DNA from: Chamaecyparis obtusa
Taxonomy: Eukaryota; Streptophyta; Pinopsida; Cupressales; Cupressaceae
Length of the DNA stretch: 64,000 nt
NCBI GenBank assembly: GCA_027943335.1
Contig: BSBK01000970.1
Coordinates: forward strand, 3,581,501-3,645,500
Reading direction: 5' to 3'
Part shown: piece after piece, positions 12,059 to 23,531 of the stretch
Position numbering within the stretch: the first letter of the stretch is position 1
How the letters are laid out: each line of letters starts with the position of its first letter
The notes under the pieces: generated by a model
What the model was told of the DNA's origin: nothing
Seen by the model: the letters and a program-made list of their open reading frames with translations, nothing else
Databases searched by the model: none
Made by a program: the position numbers and the translations under genes

Positions 12059-13533
12059 ATTTGGTGGTGGTTAATTAAGGTATGAGAGGTAGAATAGAGC
12101 TAGGTTTTACATAAGAAGTTAGACATAAAGAACCATAATCCATATGGCTAATAAAATCATCATGACATGGAGAAATATTATAATCATAAGGTGAAACAAT
12201 ATCATGAGTAGATGAAGCAATTGGATCTGTACTCCATAATGTACTCTTCATAGAATTGGAGAGTTTATATATATTGAGTGTATTCTCCACAATAAATGCA
12301 TCATAAAGTGGATTGTGTGAAGGATACTTGTTGAAGTGTAGTATAAAATTAGGATCAAGCACATTACTATCATTCTCCATAGAAGAAACATGAAACACAC
12401 AAAAATCATGGAGGAGTGAAGGGTATCTAACAAAAGGAACAACAATAAGTCTTAATATAAAATAGGTGTATATATGGTAATATAATGCTTCTATAGGGAA
12501 AATCATCCCATTTGTGTGATAGAATGTTGTAATTAAATTAAAGAAAATAGATTACACATTACAAATTGCATAAAAATGTTATAATTAGTAATAGAAGAAT
12601 GAATAAATGCAAATGATAGAGCCATAAAAAGCAAGAAATACAAAGCTCACAAAACTATGCAACAAAAACTCAATACATGATACATATAATGTAATGTTTT
12701 TATATATCATAATGGTAGTCTTAATATAAAATTGGCGTATATATAGTAATATAATGCTTCTATAGGGAAAATCATCCCATTTGTGTGATAGAATGTTGTA
12801 AATAAATTAAAGAAAATAGATTACACATTACAAATTGTATAAAAATGTTATAATTAGTAATAAAAGAATGAATAATTGCAAAGGACAGAGCCATAAAAAG
12901 AAAGAAAAATAAAGATCACAAAACTATGCAACAAAAACTCAATACATGATACATATAATGTAATGTTTTTATAAATCAGAAAGGTAGTCTTAAATGAGAT
13001 TTGAAATACATGTAAAATATAAACCCTAAAACTAAATCAAGGATGTGTGAGTGGGTAAAGTAGGGAAAAGACGGGTGATATAGTACCAAGGCCTACAAAT
13101 CTATCAAAAGATTAAATTACCATATATCAATTACTCAATGCCTCAATTTAGCCTTGAGTTAGATCTCTACAACCAATACACTACTAAGAATGCACAAACA
13201 CCTTTAAAACACTTCAACACACTTCATTCATTGAAAAACTACCCCAAAAGACCATTTTAAACACACCCTATGGGAATTTTCTAAAATAGCACATCTCAAG
13301 TTGTCAATAGACTTTGTTAAATGTCCTACAAGCATTGAAAAGAAAATGCCTAGCTAAAACATCATTGTTGGCTATCTATCCAGAACTAAAAGTTCTACCA
13401 TCTCTTACAAGGCATTTCAATGCTTGATACACATCTCTCAAGCTCCTATTTGTCATTCGCCTCAGTAGGGCATGAAAAGATTCAATCGTTGCTTTACAAT
13501 GTGTGAAAATATAGATTTAGCTGTAATATAGAT
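12059..13533. repeat. Repeat R, copy 1 (R1)
   Basis: It matches R2 (43069-44280) in direct orientation with roughly 5-10% differences by eye. It is cut on its left by the Tat-like element. R1 contains an internal tandem duplication of about 268 bp (12449-12716 and 12717-12985), present once in R2. On the minus strand, a 143-residue frame (12506-12075) is partly conserved in R2, and a 41-codon conserved frame beginning HCKA..ESFHALLRRM lies near 13520-13400. Neither belongs to a family I recognise. R is not an obvious LTR because it lacks TG..CA ends. Confidence 0.75.
12449..12985. repeat. 268-bp tandem duplication inside R1
   Basis: Two adjacent copies begin with GTCTTAATATAAAAT. The R2 repeat has only one copy, so the duplication arose in R1 or was lost from R2. 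Confidence 0.8.
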
Positions 13534-15029
13534 ATAATCTAAACTAATCCCATCCTTAACCCTATCATCACTGCAGATACCACACATATCACCGTGAGGG
13601 TAGAGGAATTCAAAGTAGACTTCAAGACCACTACAACACTAGATTTTCACCTTCAGTACTTGGCCTCCCCATTAGGAGAAGACCTTTCTTAAAACATAGA
13701 TTACACCTTCTATCATGAGACCCAACTCATCCATTTTGGATCCAAGCCATCCCAATCCCTAAGTCCACCTTCTACAGTAAACCCACAATCATATAGTACA
13801 AGAAAAACATAACATAATTTGGGTGAGAAAGTTTACTTGATTCATTAAGACTGTTGATTTAGACATCATGGGAACTCTTCAGAATAGTCAAAAGATAATC
13901 AAAATACTTTTTAAAAATAACGGGTAATCCTCTTATTTATAGATCCCAACTTGGCTTGATCTTTGACTAAAAACTGTGAATGCTTGAGGAACACTAACAT
14001 TCATCCTAATTAAAGTTGTTATTTCATATGATGTTCATAGCACTATATATATCATTGGGTGAGCTCTATGGACACTAGTAGAAGACCTTGATTTTCTTTG
14101 ACAATATAGTGATTTTTTCTATATCCCTCTCGTAAGCAATCTAATCAGCATTATAGTTAGATATATAAAATGATGCTACTATTATAACAATAACCTTGGC
14201 ATTAAATTCATGATGTTTTTTGATCTTTTCTCTTAATTGTCCTTTGGATATTGGTTGTCCTATTGTAAGAATACTTTCACATGTTATTTTCTTATTGATT
14301 ATATAAGATGATATTGCATCTTCTCTGTGATAGAAAAAGTATTTCTACTTTCTGATCACCTTGATTGTGATGGTTGTTGTTCACTTATGAAACTTATACC
14401 ATATTCATAATATCATGTTCCTATTATAGTTGGTTATTCCTATGATATATGTGTTCCTTCAAAGGTCACTGTAGCAATTTCATGCTTATTGACACATACT
14501 TATGATCATTATTATTAACATTGCTTATGTAGCTTGATGATGCATGATTGTTTAATAATAGTGACTCTATGATCTTCTTGAAATAGTACTTCAATCTTCA
14601 ATGGCTCCTTGGTTTGTTCTTGTTAACATCTACTATGCTTCTAAATTGATGACGTAGCTCTACTTCTAGCATATGAAAATGATCTCCATTTCTTGTTATT
14701 TATCATTTTTCATGTTTGAATTATGATATATTGTTAAGCTCCTAGCTAAGCACTTTCTTTTTTTCTGAAAAAAAAAAACATGTATATCATTATTTTGTGC
14801 ATATAGAAGTGGTCTTACACATGTGACCTTGATTCTTATTTTCATGTATCTATGTTTTTATAAATATCTTTGATCTTTTTTTTGAAGTTTTTCAGTATGT
14901 AGTATTATCTTTGATCACAATTTATGATGCATAACCATTAAACTAATACCTCTATTTTAGACTATGCATATTTGTTCTTACAAGATGCTCATTCTTTTTC
15001 TGTGACTATCATTCTTTTTGTGTGGCTAG
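13534..15029. other. AT-rich spacer, no gene seen
   Basis: This is AT-rich sequence with no open frame worth calling on either strand. No terminal repeat of the Harbinger element could be found here, although its left end is expected in this general area. Confidence 0.6.
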
Positions 15030-16010
15030 AAAATTCTCATTCATCAGCATCAATGATTATCAATGTTAACATTGCTTCAGTGTAACACTGATTTTTAGTG
15101 TTAACACTAGCAAGCAACACTGATTGTCATTGTTAACACTGATTGTCAGTGTTAACAATGATTGTATAAATGGAGAGATATCACATTATGTTCTATTTCA
15201 AGATGTAGAAATTAAAATGTAGATATTAGTGATGCCTCGAGTTAAAGAAACTAAGATGTTGATTAACTTTCTCAAAATATATTTTTAATATCTTGCTCGT
15301 CTTTCTAAAACCTTGATTTCATGCCACAAATAGAAATGCTATGGATTTATTACCAGAAGCTTTAGCCCATTCTTTGTCCCTTTGACTATTAATAAATCCA
15401 TAGCATTTCTATTTGTTCCAGCATATGGGTGTTCTTTTCCTTATTAACATTGATTAACAGTGTTAACACTTTACACTCATTATAATCAGTGAACTAACAA
15501 TGCTAACATTGAAGCACTGTTAACATTGATTATTGGTGTTAACACTGATGATCAATGTTAACATTGCTACAGTGTAACACTGATTGTTAGTGTTAACACT
15601 AGCAAGCAGTGTTAACACTATGTTTAACACTGATTATGTGTAAATGTTAATTTACAACTCATATTCTCTGCATTGTATACTTAAGATACCATGGCCACAT
15701 CTATTCATTTTTACACCCATATACTGCCACAAATAGAAATGCTATGGATTTATTACCAGAATCTTTAGCCCATTCTTTGTCCATTTGAATGGTAATCAAT
15801 CCATAGCATTTCTATTTGTGCCAACATATGGGTGTTCTTTTCCTTATTAACATTGATTAATAGTAATAACACTTTACACTCATTATAATCAGTGTTAACA
15901 ATGCTAGCATTGAAGCACTGTTAACATTGATTATCAGTGTTAAAACTGATAATCAATGTTAACATTTATTACCAATCAAAGGGACAAAAAATGGGCTAAA
16001 GGATAACAGT
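15030..16010. repeat. Array of short palindromes with two fold-back units, upstream of transposase A
   Basis: The motif CACTGATTNTCAGTGTTAACA and near variants occur many times (15060-15175, 15440-15640, 15840-15965). Two fold-back units lie at 15322-15421 and 15724-15823. In the first, ACAAATAGAAATGCTATGGA pairs with an inverted copy about 40 bases away. The surrounding block of roughly 400 bp is itself duplicated. A third partial match in inverted orientation is at 15965-16003. It lies directly upstream of the Harbinger transposase. Confidence 0.8.
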
Positions 16011-16142
16011 AATAGCCAGTCCAAAGTTACATAGTAATTCTATTTCCCTTCACAGTCCAAAGTTACACATAATCAATGTTAAACATGTGTTTGTGCTTCA
16101 TATGGATATCTCCTCGATCAAATCATTGTGTTTGTCCATATT

Positions 16143-17473
16143 TCAGGCCACTGATGGATGCTATTGAGAATATTAATGTTCTAGGACGCGTAGCTATGGA
16201 GACCACATATTCTCATCTTCTCACAGATCTTCTTGATTTTCTTGCTGTAGCCAAAGTAGTGGTAGCCCAAGAAGGCAGTGCACAAATGGGTAAACGAAAA
16301 AGAAAAGGAAATTCTATTTATAGAATGGTTATTCATTCTAATGATGTGGATTGTCATGATTAGATTCACATGAGTAGGGGAGCCTTCTTTCATCTAGATA
16401 CTATCCTAAGGCTAAAAGGAAGCTTGATAAATATGATACACTTGACATTAGAAGAAAAACTTGTGATGTTCCTCCACACCCTTGTCCACAATTTGAGGAA
16501 CCACAAGATTGCCCACAATTTTGGGCACTCAGGAGAGACAATCAGCCGATACTTCCACAAGGTGTTGAGGGCTATCTTAGCACTCCACAAGGATTTCTTT
16601 GAACCACCTAGTCCAAACACTCCTCCTGAAATTAGTGGGAACTAACGTTTTGATCCATTCTTCAAGGTAATTCTTGTGTTGTTACAAATTTCTTGTATGG
16701 ATTTTTATTCTTATCATATTATTGGTTGACTGTAGAATTGATGATTTTATCATATCATATAGGATTGTGTTGGCGCTATCGATGGAACCCATATACTAGT
16801 CACCATCGATGTCGACATGTAGGGTAAATATCGTGATAGAAAAGGCAACCTGTCGCAAAATGTTATGGGTGTGTGTTCCTTCGATTATAAGTTTCAGTAT
16901 TGACTTGCTTGTTGGGAAGGGTATACTATGGATAGTCATGTTCTAGCTTCAGCTCTGTCAAGAGAAAATCCTCTTGTTGTTCTCCCCGGTAAGCCAAATC
17001 ATAGCTTAATATACTCAAGTGTACAATCAATGTTTCAAGTTTTAATAATATACTTTATTTATGTAGGAAAATATTTTCTAGTGGATGTTGGATATCCCAA
17101 TGCACCTGGATTTCTTGCTCCTTATCAGTGTACATGCTACCACTTGAAGGAGTTTTCAAGAGAGAATCCAATAAACTCTCGACAAGAGTTGTTCAACCAC
17201 CAAAACTCCTCTCTTAGAAACTCAATAGAGCATACATTTTGTATTCTGAAGAAGTGTTTTCCAATCTTGAGGCATGCCACGTCTTATTCTATCATGATAC
17301 AATCCCATATTGTATTAGCATATTGCATACTACATAAATACATTACATTAGAAGATGACATTCCATCAGAAATTGGTACCGAAGAGGAAGATGATCATGA
17401 TGGGATAGATGTACCAATGCTGGAGACATATGGGTTGTCTCAGCGTCATAGAGACCAATGGGCACAGTTCTGA
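16143..17473 (+). pseudogene. PIF/Harbinger transposase (DDE nuclease), copy A
   Basis: This family cuts transposon ends and rejoins them at TWA targets. Three exons fit GT-AG rules: 16143-16666, 16763-16988 and 17067-17473. Catalytic motifs are Asp in GAIDGTHI, Asp in MDSHVLA, and Glu in RNSIEHTF. The conserved VGYPN.PGFLAPY segment is also present. In-frame stops damage it: TAG at about 16361 before IHMSRG, a TAA at 16642, a TAG in the IDVDM*GKY stretch, and a TGA after KFQY. At the first of these, copy B also has a stop. ATG 16370 is an alternative start beyond it. The gene is probably inactive. Confidence 0.87.
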
Positions 17474-17576
17474 GATGATATAGCAAGTAGAATGTGGGAA
17501 GAGTACAGATCCTGATAATAGTTATTCTTTTATGGGTCAAGACTACATGATGGTTTCCTTTTTCTTTTGTTTTTAT

Positions 17577-18003
17577 CTGGAAGTAATGGACTTTTATGGG
17601 TCAATGTGTTTTATTTGACCAAAGTGATGTATGAAGATGCTTTGATATACATGATGGTTTCCTTTTTCTTTTGTTTTTATCTAGAAGTATTCGACTTTTA
17701 TGGGTCAATGTGTTTTATTTGACCAAAGTGATGTATGAAGATACTTTGATATACATGATGGTTTCCTTTTTCTTTTGTTTGTATCTAGAAGTATTGGACT
17801 TTTATGGGTCAATGTGTTTTATTTGACCAAAGTGATGTATGTAGATACTTTGATATACATGATGGTTTCCTTTTTCTTCTCTTTGTATCTAGAAGTATTG
17901 GACTTTTATGGGTCAATGTGTTTTATTTGAGTAAATTGACGTATGAAGATACTTTGTTTTACATCATGGTTTCCTTTTTCTTTTGTTTGTATGTGGAAGT
18001 ATT
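17577..18003 (+). repeat. 104-bp tandem repeat, about four units
   Basis: Units start at AAGTA near 17581, 17685, 17789, 17893 and (partial) 17997, each 104 bases apart. Each contains ACTTTTATGGGTCAATGTG and a CCTTTTTCTTTTGTTT tract. The array lies between the transposase stop and the Myb-like gene, and no such array is present at that place in copy B. It may hold downstream transcript signals, but nothing specific was seen. Confidence 0.88.
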
Positions 18004-18144
18004 CGACATGTTGGTTTTTTATTTTCTATAGTATATCAATGTATGCAGATACAATGATACAATTATATGTCCATAAATATATTCCATGGCATATGTTTAT
18101 ACCATTAACAACAAAATGTACATTGTGATCAGCTGATCTACATC

Positions 18145-19219
18145 ATGGCATACATAGAACTAATGATGAGCATGGAAGAAATTGGTAACATGAGAAAAAT
18201 ATCTTCTTCCTCAAAGAAGATAATGTGGAAAAAAGAGATGGAATGCAAGTTTCTAGACTTTCTCCTCGAGCAAGTACAACTTGGAAGAAAAGGTGATGAA
18301 GGATTAAAAAAAGAAGCATGGACCGCCATTGAGAGTAGGTTCAACGTGGATATGAACCTCAATCTAACAAAGGACAACTTAAAAAATAAGCTGAAAATAT
18401 GGAAGCTTGCATATAGAGTGATGAAAGAGCTAAGAAATACAAGTGGTTTCACTTGGAATGAGGCAACTCAGTGCATGGATGATGATGATGATGATGATGA
18501 TAGCATGTGGGATGAGCTTCTGAAGGTAGGGTGATCTCTCTACTATTTTGATGGAAATAATATTACCTTCTTATAAAGTTAATAATGAAAGACAAAGAAC
18601 CTAATCCATTTATTTATGCCAACATGCAGAGAAGAGATTTCAAAAATGCCAAACTGTATAAGAGGCACCCTTCCAATACTTCAATGAATTGGGTGCAATT
18701 GTGGGTAATGACATTGCTGAAGGTAATGGAGCTACGACAACCCATGAGACTGAAGAAGGGAACCCTATGGAAGAGCCATTTAATGTGCATGATGAAGAGG
18801 ACATTGGTTTTAGTATACATCTTGATAGTGTTGTTGATTGGGATGAAGACCCTTATAATCCTTCCAATCAGACCACTACAACTGCAAGTGCTAGAGGAAC
18901 TCCTACATCATCAATCTCAAGGGTGGGAAAGAGGAGGAAGGCAAGTATGGCCACTTCCTTGGATGCCACATGTGAAACAATGAAGAAAATAAAAGATGGC
19001 ATCAACAATGTTCACCTTCACAAAATTGATAAATCTGATGATGACAATGATTTGACAGGCACATATACCGCTCTCAAATCCATCCCTGAACTGAGTTGAG
19101 GTGTATTCCTAAGGGTATATGACACCTTCATGGTTGAATGTGAAAGAGCCATAGGGTTCTTTTTGATGATGAAGGATGAGAGTGTGGACTGGATTGCAGC
19201 CACATATGGTGGATTATAG
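18145..19219 (+). pseudogene. Myb/SANT-like DNA-binding protein of the Harbinger element, copy A
   Basis: PIF/Harbinger elements usually encode a second protein with a Myb/SANT-like trihelix that helps bring the transposase to DNA and the nucleus. Exon 1 (18145-18525) encodes the domain: MWKKEMECKFLDFLLEQV, GLKKEAWTAIESRFN, then LKIWKLAYRVMKELRN..GFTWNEATQC. A run of eight Asp follows, encoded by a GAT microsatellite. The donor is GTAGGG at 18526 and the acceptor CAG is at 18627-18629. Exon 2 (18630-19219) has a one-base shift near 18680, then an acidic region, a basic KRRK stretch and a conserved tail. That tail has one in-frame TGA at about 19099. It is alignable with copy B throughout. Confidence 0.8.
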
Positions 19220-19304
19220 TTATTTTCTACATAATTTATCAAACTTTATCATGAGTTGAAACTTTATCATACTTTGTTCACATACACTGATACAACTGTG
19301 TTTT

Positions 19305-19372
19305 GGTTGATGATTGTTTATGATTGTTTATGGTTGATGATTGTTTATGGTTGATGATTGTTTATCAAACAT
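19305..19372 (+). repeat. Short TGATTGTTTATGGT tandem repeat
   Basis: Four imperfect copies of a 14- to 18-base unit lie between the Myb-like gene and the inserted LTR element. Confidence 0.7.
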
Positions 19373-19533
19373 AATTTTTGTTACTAACTCGGGAGATCAT
19401 TGTTTATTTAACTTTAATTAATAGATCATTGTTAAGTATGAACAGATAAATTTAAACATTCTGCATCTCTATGTTTATGTTTTGAAGTTGTTTTTCATAG
19501 TGATTTAAATGTCTTCTTGTAATGCAGTATAAT

Positions 19534-20845
19534 TGTAATACCCCAAAAATGGGCTATAAGTTCATTAATCTCCTATATCAACAATTCAAACGAAATCGAC
19601 ATCAAAGTCCTAATCTAAGGCACATCTAAACATTATCGAATCATAATTGATTATCTTAAATTCTGCATCGGGGAATATTCCTAGCAATATTCCTAATTAT
19701 CTTAATTATCTTTAATTTAATGATTATTTGACAATAAATCACATTTATCCTAAGTTTGATTAATTGAATATTTTCATATTTAATTAATTAGATTGAATAT
19801 CTTGCCACTTAATTGTGTAATTAAATTTAATTCTATCTATTATTAATTGTATTATTTAATTTTGACAATAAATCCAATATCCTATGAATAATTGATTAAA
19901 TTTTTATTTAATTAATTAAAGCAAGTTGTCATTATTTAATAATATAGTTTTTAATAAAAGTTTGATTAAATAATTGATTAACCCATAAATCAATTATTTA
20001 TTTTCAAAAATCAGTTAAGTTGAGCATAAATCACTTTATTTATTTAATTAATTCATAATTATTATGCATATTCAAAAGAAACAGTTAAACTCCAAATTAG
20101 AAAATCAATGCAAAGTGTTGACTTTTTAGAACTCAACATCCTTTTGGAGTTCAAAAAGCTGATCTAAACTCTAATTTGAGTTTAAAAGTTGTTTGTGCAT
20201 GCTTTTGAATAATTTTGTGAGTTAATTATCTTTCATGATCAGATAACTCAAAAATCAAGATGAGTTTATCTAAGTGATTTATGGCTTTTTTCATGCATCC
20301 TCAAAGCCCTGGATTTCTATAAAATCAAGGCTTAGCTCTTCATAATTCATCTCTCGAATTTGCATCAAATCTCTCTCATATCTTGCGAATTGCAAACTTA
20401 CTCTACAGGAATCATAGCACATCAGATTTGGAGAATTTGCACAATTGGAGCTTGGAAGATCAATTTGAGAATTCAAGCTTTTGTGAGATCAATTTCATTT
20501 GCATTCATACCATATTATTTCTAGATTAGCATTGCATATCAGTTTTTCATATAGATCAATTTCATATCAGTTTATCATTCTTATTACATCATAAAATCTA
20601 AAAAAATAGCTTAATTTGCATTCAATTTCATATCTAGATCAATTGCATTCAAATCCTTCATTTAGGTGTCATCTAGATCACTGATCCCGATTGCAATCTG
20701 AGAACATCAATCTCGCACCTATTAGAAGGCAGTAAATCGCTTGGTTAGATTAGATTTCAATTTTGCACGATTTTGATTATAGCTAACCTCTAATGTTTTA
20801 CTGAAGTGTTGTGTCTATAGATCAGGTACAATTTTCACGAACACA
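19534..20845 (+). repeat. 5' LTR of the 18-kb element
   Basis: It begins TGTAATACCCCAAAAATGGG and ends about ACACA just before the primer site. By eye it differs from the 3' LTR at about 38 of 1310 positions (about 2.9%). A 61-codon minus frame present in both LTRs is incidental. Confidence 0.9.
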
Positions 20846-20849
20846 TTTT

Positions 20850-20867
20850 TGGCACCCACCATTGGGC
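20850..20867 (+). other. Primer-binding site of the 18-kb element
   Basis: TGGCACCCACCATTGGGC lies four bases after the 5' LTR. It is a variant of the TGGCGCCCACCGTGGGGC-type site of plant Tat-like elements and matches the site of the element at 1-12058. Confidence 0.75.
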
Positions 20868-22280
20868 AACCCATCTTTACGTGCTGGTTTTGATTATTTT
20901 TTTTGGAGCTAAAGCCCTAAAGTTTCAAAGATTTAATTTTATCTCTCAAACAGCTTGGATTTTTGCTATAAATTTTTTTTTGCAAGTTGGAAACATGTCA
21001 GGGAAGGTACAGTAAAAAATTTAAAATTTTTTGAGATGTTTTGAATTTTTAATAATTTTTTCTTGAAATTCTAAAAAAAATTAATATCTGACACAAATCA
21101 GCATATTTTTTTAAAAATTTTATATTTTCAGAAATATCTTTAAATTCTATAGGGGATCTATTCTTTGTGTTTTAAATTTGGATGCAATATAATAGCTCAA
21201 ATAGTCAATTTACAAAAACTAGTCTATTTTGATAAAACAAGTCTCTAGGGCACAAATGAAGAGATTTTTCTAAAAATTTTACATTTTTGGAAAGCTCTCT
21301 ATTTTTTAGTAGGGGTCTCTATTTTGAATTTCTATTTTTGTGACCAAAATCATTAAAAAAAAATCAGATCTTGTTGACTAGGTCAAATGCAGCAAAAAAA
21401 ATAAAGTTTTGTGATGGGTATGCACTTATTTTTTTTACATGGTTCAATGAATGATATGAGTTGTCATTTGGGTTAATTTCTGGTTATTATTGCTGATAAT
21501 AATTGATTTTTAGAGCTAACCCTATGGTTTTCATAAGTTGAATATATGTTTCATATCTTGTTTGCTTGTTTGCTTGTTGGAGAGTTCGTCACTTGCTTGC
21601 ATGGAAAAGCTCAAAAAGAATTGCTAAAAATTAGATAAAATCTACTAAGCGCATTGTGAGGATCCTAGGTATTCTCCTTCATCTAATAACATTTCAACTT
21701 GGAATTAAAATAAATCTCTTATGTGTCAAGCTTGTGTGCATCTTTTCATGCTTTTGATCTATTTCTACACACTTGCATAATTGATACTAGGTTGTGACCC
21801 CTTAAGGATTCATTAAGTAGTCTTAGATACTTGTGATTGATCTTGATTGCTATCTTGGGTTATTGGACTCACTAATCTACCGACCCCTCGTTCCACCCCA
21901 TGGTTGCAAGGTCAGCGCCACATTAAAGGGGAGGGGTCAACATGACAGAAGCGTTAAGTGTTCCACTTGGCAACCTATTTATGCTTTTAGGAACTCACTT
22001 GTTTTCTAAGTTGGGGACTCATTTTCAGCTTGTGTGAGGTGTTAAGTGTTCCACCTTGTGGACTCATCTCATATTCTCTTTAAGCGTTAAGTGTTCCTCT
22101 TTCTACTTTTTGAGTACTTTTGGTAGATTTGCTTTTGGAAACATACATCTATGCTCACATAGTAATTAGGCCCTATGAACACTATTCATGATTCTTGAGA
22201 GATTGGATTCCCAGAAAAATCCTTCTTGACGACAGAATCCTTGTAGGTAGGGAGGATACTTAGTGCATTTCACATTCAAC

Positions 22281-22476
22281 TTGGTTAGTGCATCTTCTCT
22301 TATTGATCGATACATTTTCTCCCCGGAGAGGTTGATAGATCATATGGGGTTGACATCACGAGCTTTGATGAATCAAAATTGGTTAGTGCACCTTCTCTTA
22401 TTGATTGATACATTCTCTCCTCGAAGAGGTTGATAGATCACGTGGAGTTGACATCACAGACCTTGGTGAAGCAAAA
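22281..22476 (+). repeat. 98-bp tandem duplication in the leader
   Basis: Two adjacent units start with TTGGTTAGTGCA at 22281 and 22379. Each includes CTTCTCTTATTGAT, a GAGAGGTTGATAGATCA box and GTTGACATCAC. The copies differ at about ten positions. Confidence 0.88.
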
Positions 22477-23219
22477 CTTTGTCTTAGCGTGTCAGATTAA
22501 TCTGCTTGCTTTGTTTGGGTTAAAAGTGAAAAGACGTCAAAAACCTTGGATCTGGAGCCAAGTCCCCTTGTGGTATACTATTGTGAGTCATCTTTAGAGA
22601 GGGTTAACCGTACTGGACAATCCTTTCATAAGGTAAACTGCATTGACGAAACCTCAAGCATTAATAGCCATTTTCACTGTGGTAGTGACAACCGCTATAT
22701 AAATATCCTTGTGGAAGAAATCTTCACAGGGTATGGTTCATTGTGGGTTGTCAGATCTCCCTAGCAGCTCCTGAAGATTAAGTTCTCGGACTGTGTCAAA
22801 ACCCTGGTGCACCGGGATTGGATTTCACCCCTTTGGATCATAAAAGTTGCAGAGTCAAACCATTACTAAAAACCTTAGAGAGGCCAAATTTTCATTTTTA
22901 GGAATATGTGCGTTATTGCAAAACTTTTTGGAACATACACAATTAGCTCTCTTAGGGATTAGCACAATTCAGTCACTTGATTGTTCACGTGCAAGGTTGC
23001 TTTTGCCCTTGTTCATTATTTTCAAACGTGCTTGAAATCACTTGCTTGCTATTCTACGTGCTTGTTTATCTACTTGGCTATTAAAAATGATCAAATCTGG
23101 TATAATCTTCAAATCTGGACAGTATAATTTGCAAACAATCTAAATTTGAAAACCCTAAAATTTGCAAAATTTGACGTAAAATCCTTTCTGGAGTCAAAAG
23201 ACATTTTAGGAGGTCAAAA

Positions 23220-23490
23220 GTCATACGAGTTTTTGCCAAGTGTAATTTCATTACTGCCCATCTGTTGTATCATTGAGTACCCAGTGTCATATGAGTTTTC
23301 ATGCCAGCAAATTCTAAAAGTCAAAATCCTACTTGCAACTGTCGTATGAGTTTTTCAACTATTGTTTCATTGCCTACCAACTGTCATACGAGTCTGCAGA
23401 AAGTCATTTCGGAAAATTTTGAAAAGTTGTCAGAATTGCCATATACTTCAGCTTTTACAACCTATTTCTAGAATCTGTCATACAAATCAC
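23220..23490 (+). repeat. Spaced TGTCATACGAGTTTT motif array
   Basis: Five variants occur near 23220, 23283, 23339, 23378 and 23474, spaced by about 40-95 bases, ending about 40 bases before the first ATG of the unknown ORF. Variants keep TCATA or TCGTA followed by CGAG, TGAG or CAAA. The function is unknown. Confidence 0.75.
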
Positions 23491-23531
23491 TGTGTCAAGA
23501 ACAGAGCAGTAGCTATTGAGAATTAGTACAC

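Larger units (their letters stand above)
20868..23531 (+). other. Leader of the 18-kb element
   Basis: This 2.7-kb stretch has no credible gene. It contains three copies of GTTAAGTGTTCC (21954, 22041, 22086), a 98-bp tandem duplication (22281-22476) and a cluster of TCATACGAG motifs (23220-23490). A short frame at 22546-22764 has no recognisable features. Confidence 0.7.

Noticed and set aside
12075..12506. 143-residue minus frame in repeat R1 as a gene
   Set aside because: The R2 copy is frameshifted and shorter and no family is recognisable, so it is mentioned only within the repeat.
13534..15029. Left terminal inverted repeat of Harbinger copy A
   Set aside because: Searched for GGCCCCGTTTG-, GGCTCGTTTG- and related starts upstream of the transposase; none was found, so no left boundary is claimed.
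15030..16010. Palindromic repeats as a CRISPR array
   Set aside because: Irregular spacing, repeats in spacers, plant context and no cas genes; these are fold-back and satellite-like repeats.
20291..20476. 61-residue minus frame, also at 37074-37259
   Set aside because: The two copies are simply the two LTRs of one element. The frame is short and has no domain, so its presence in both LTRs reflects LTR identity, not selection.
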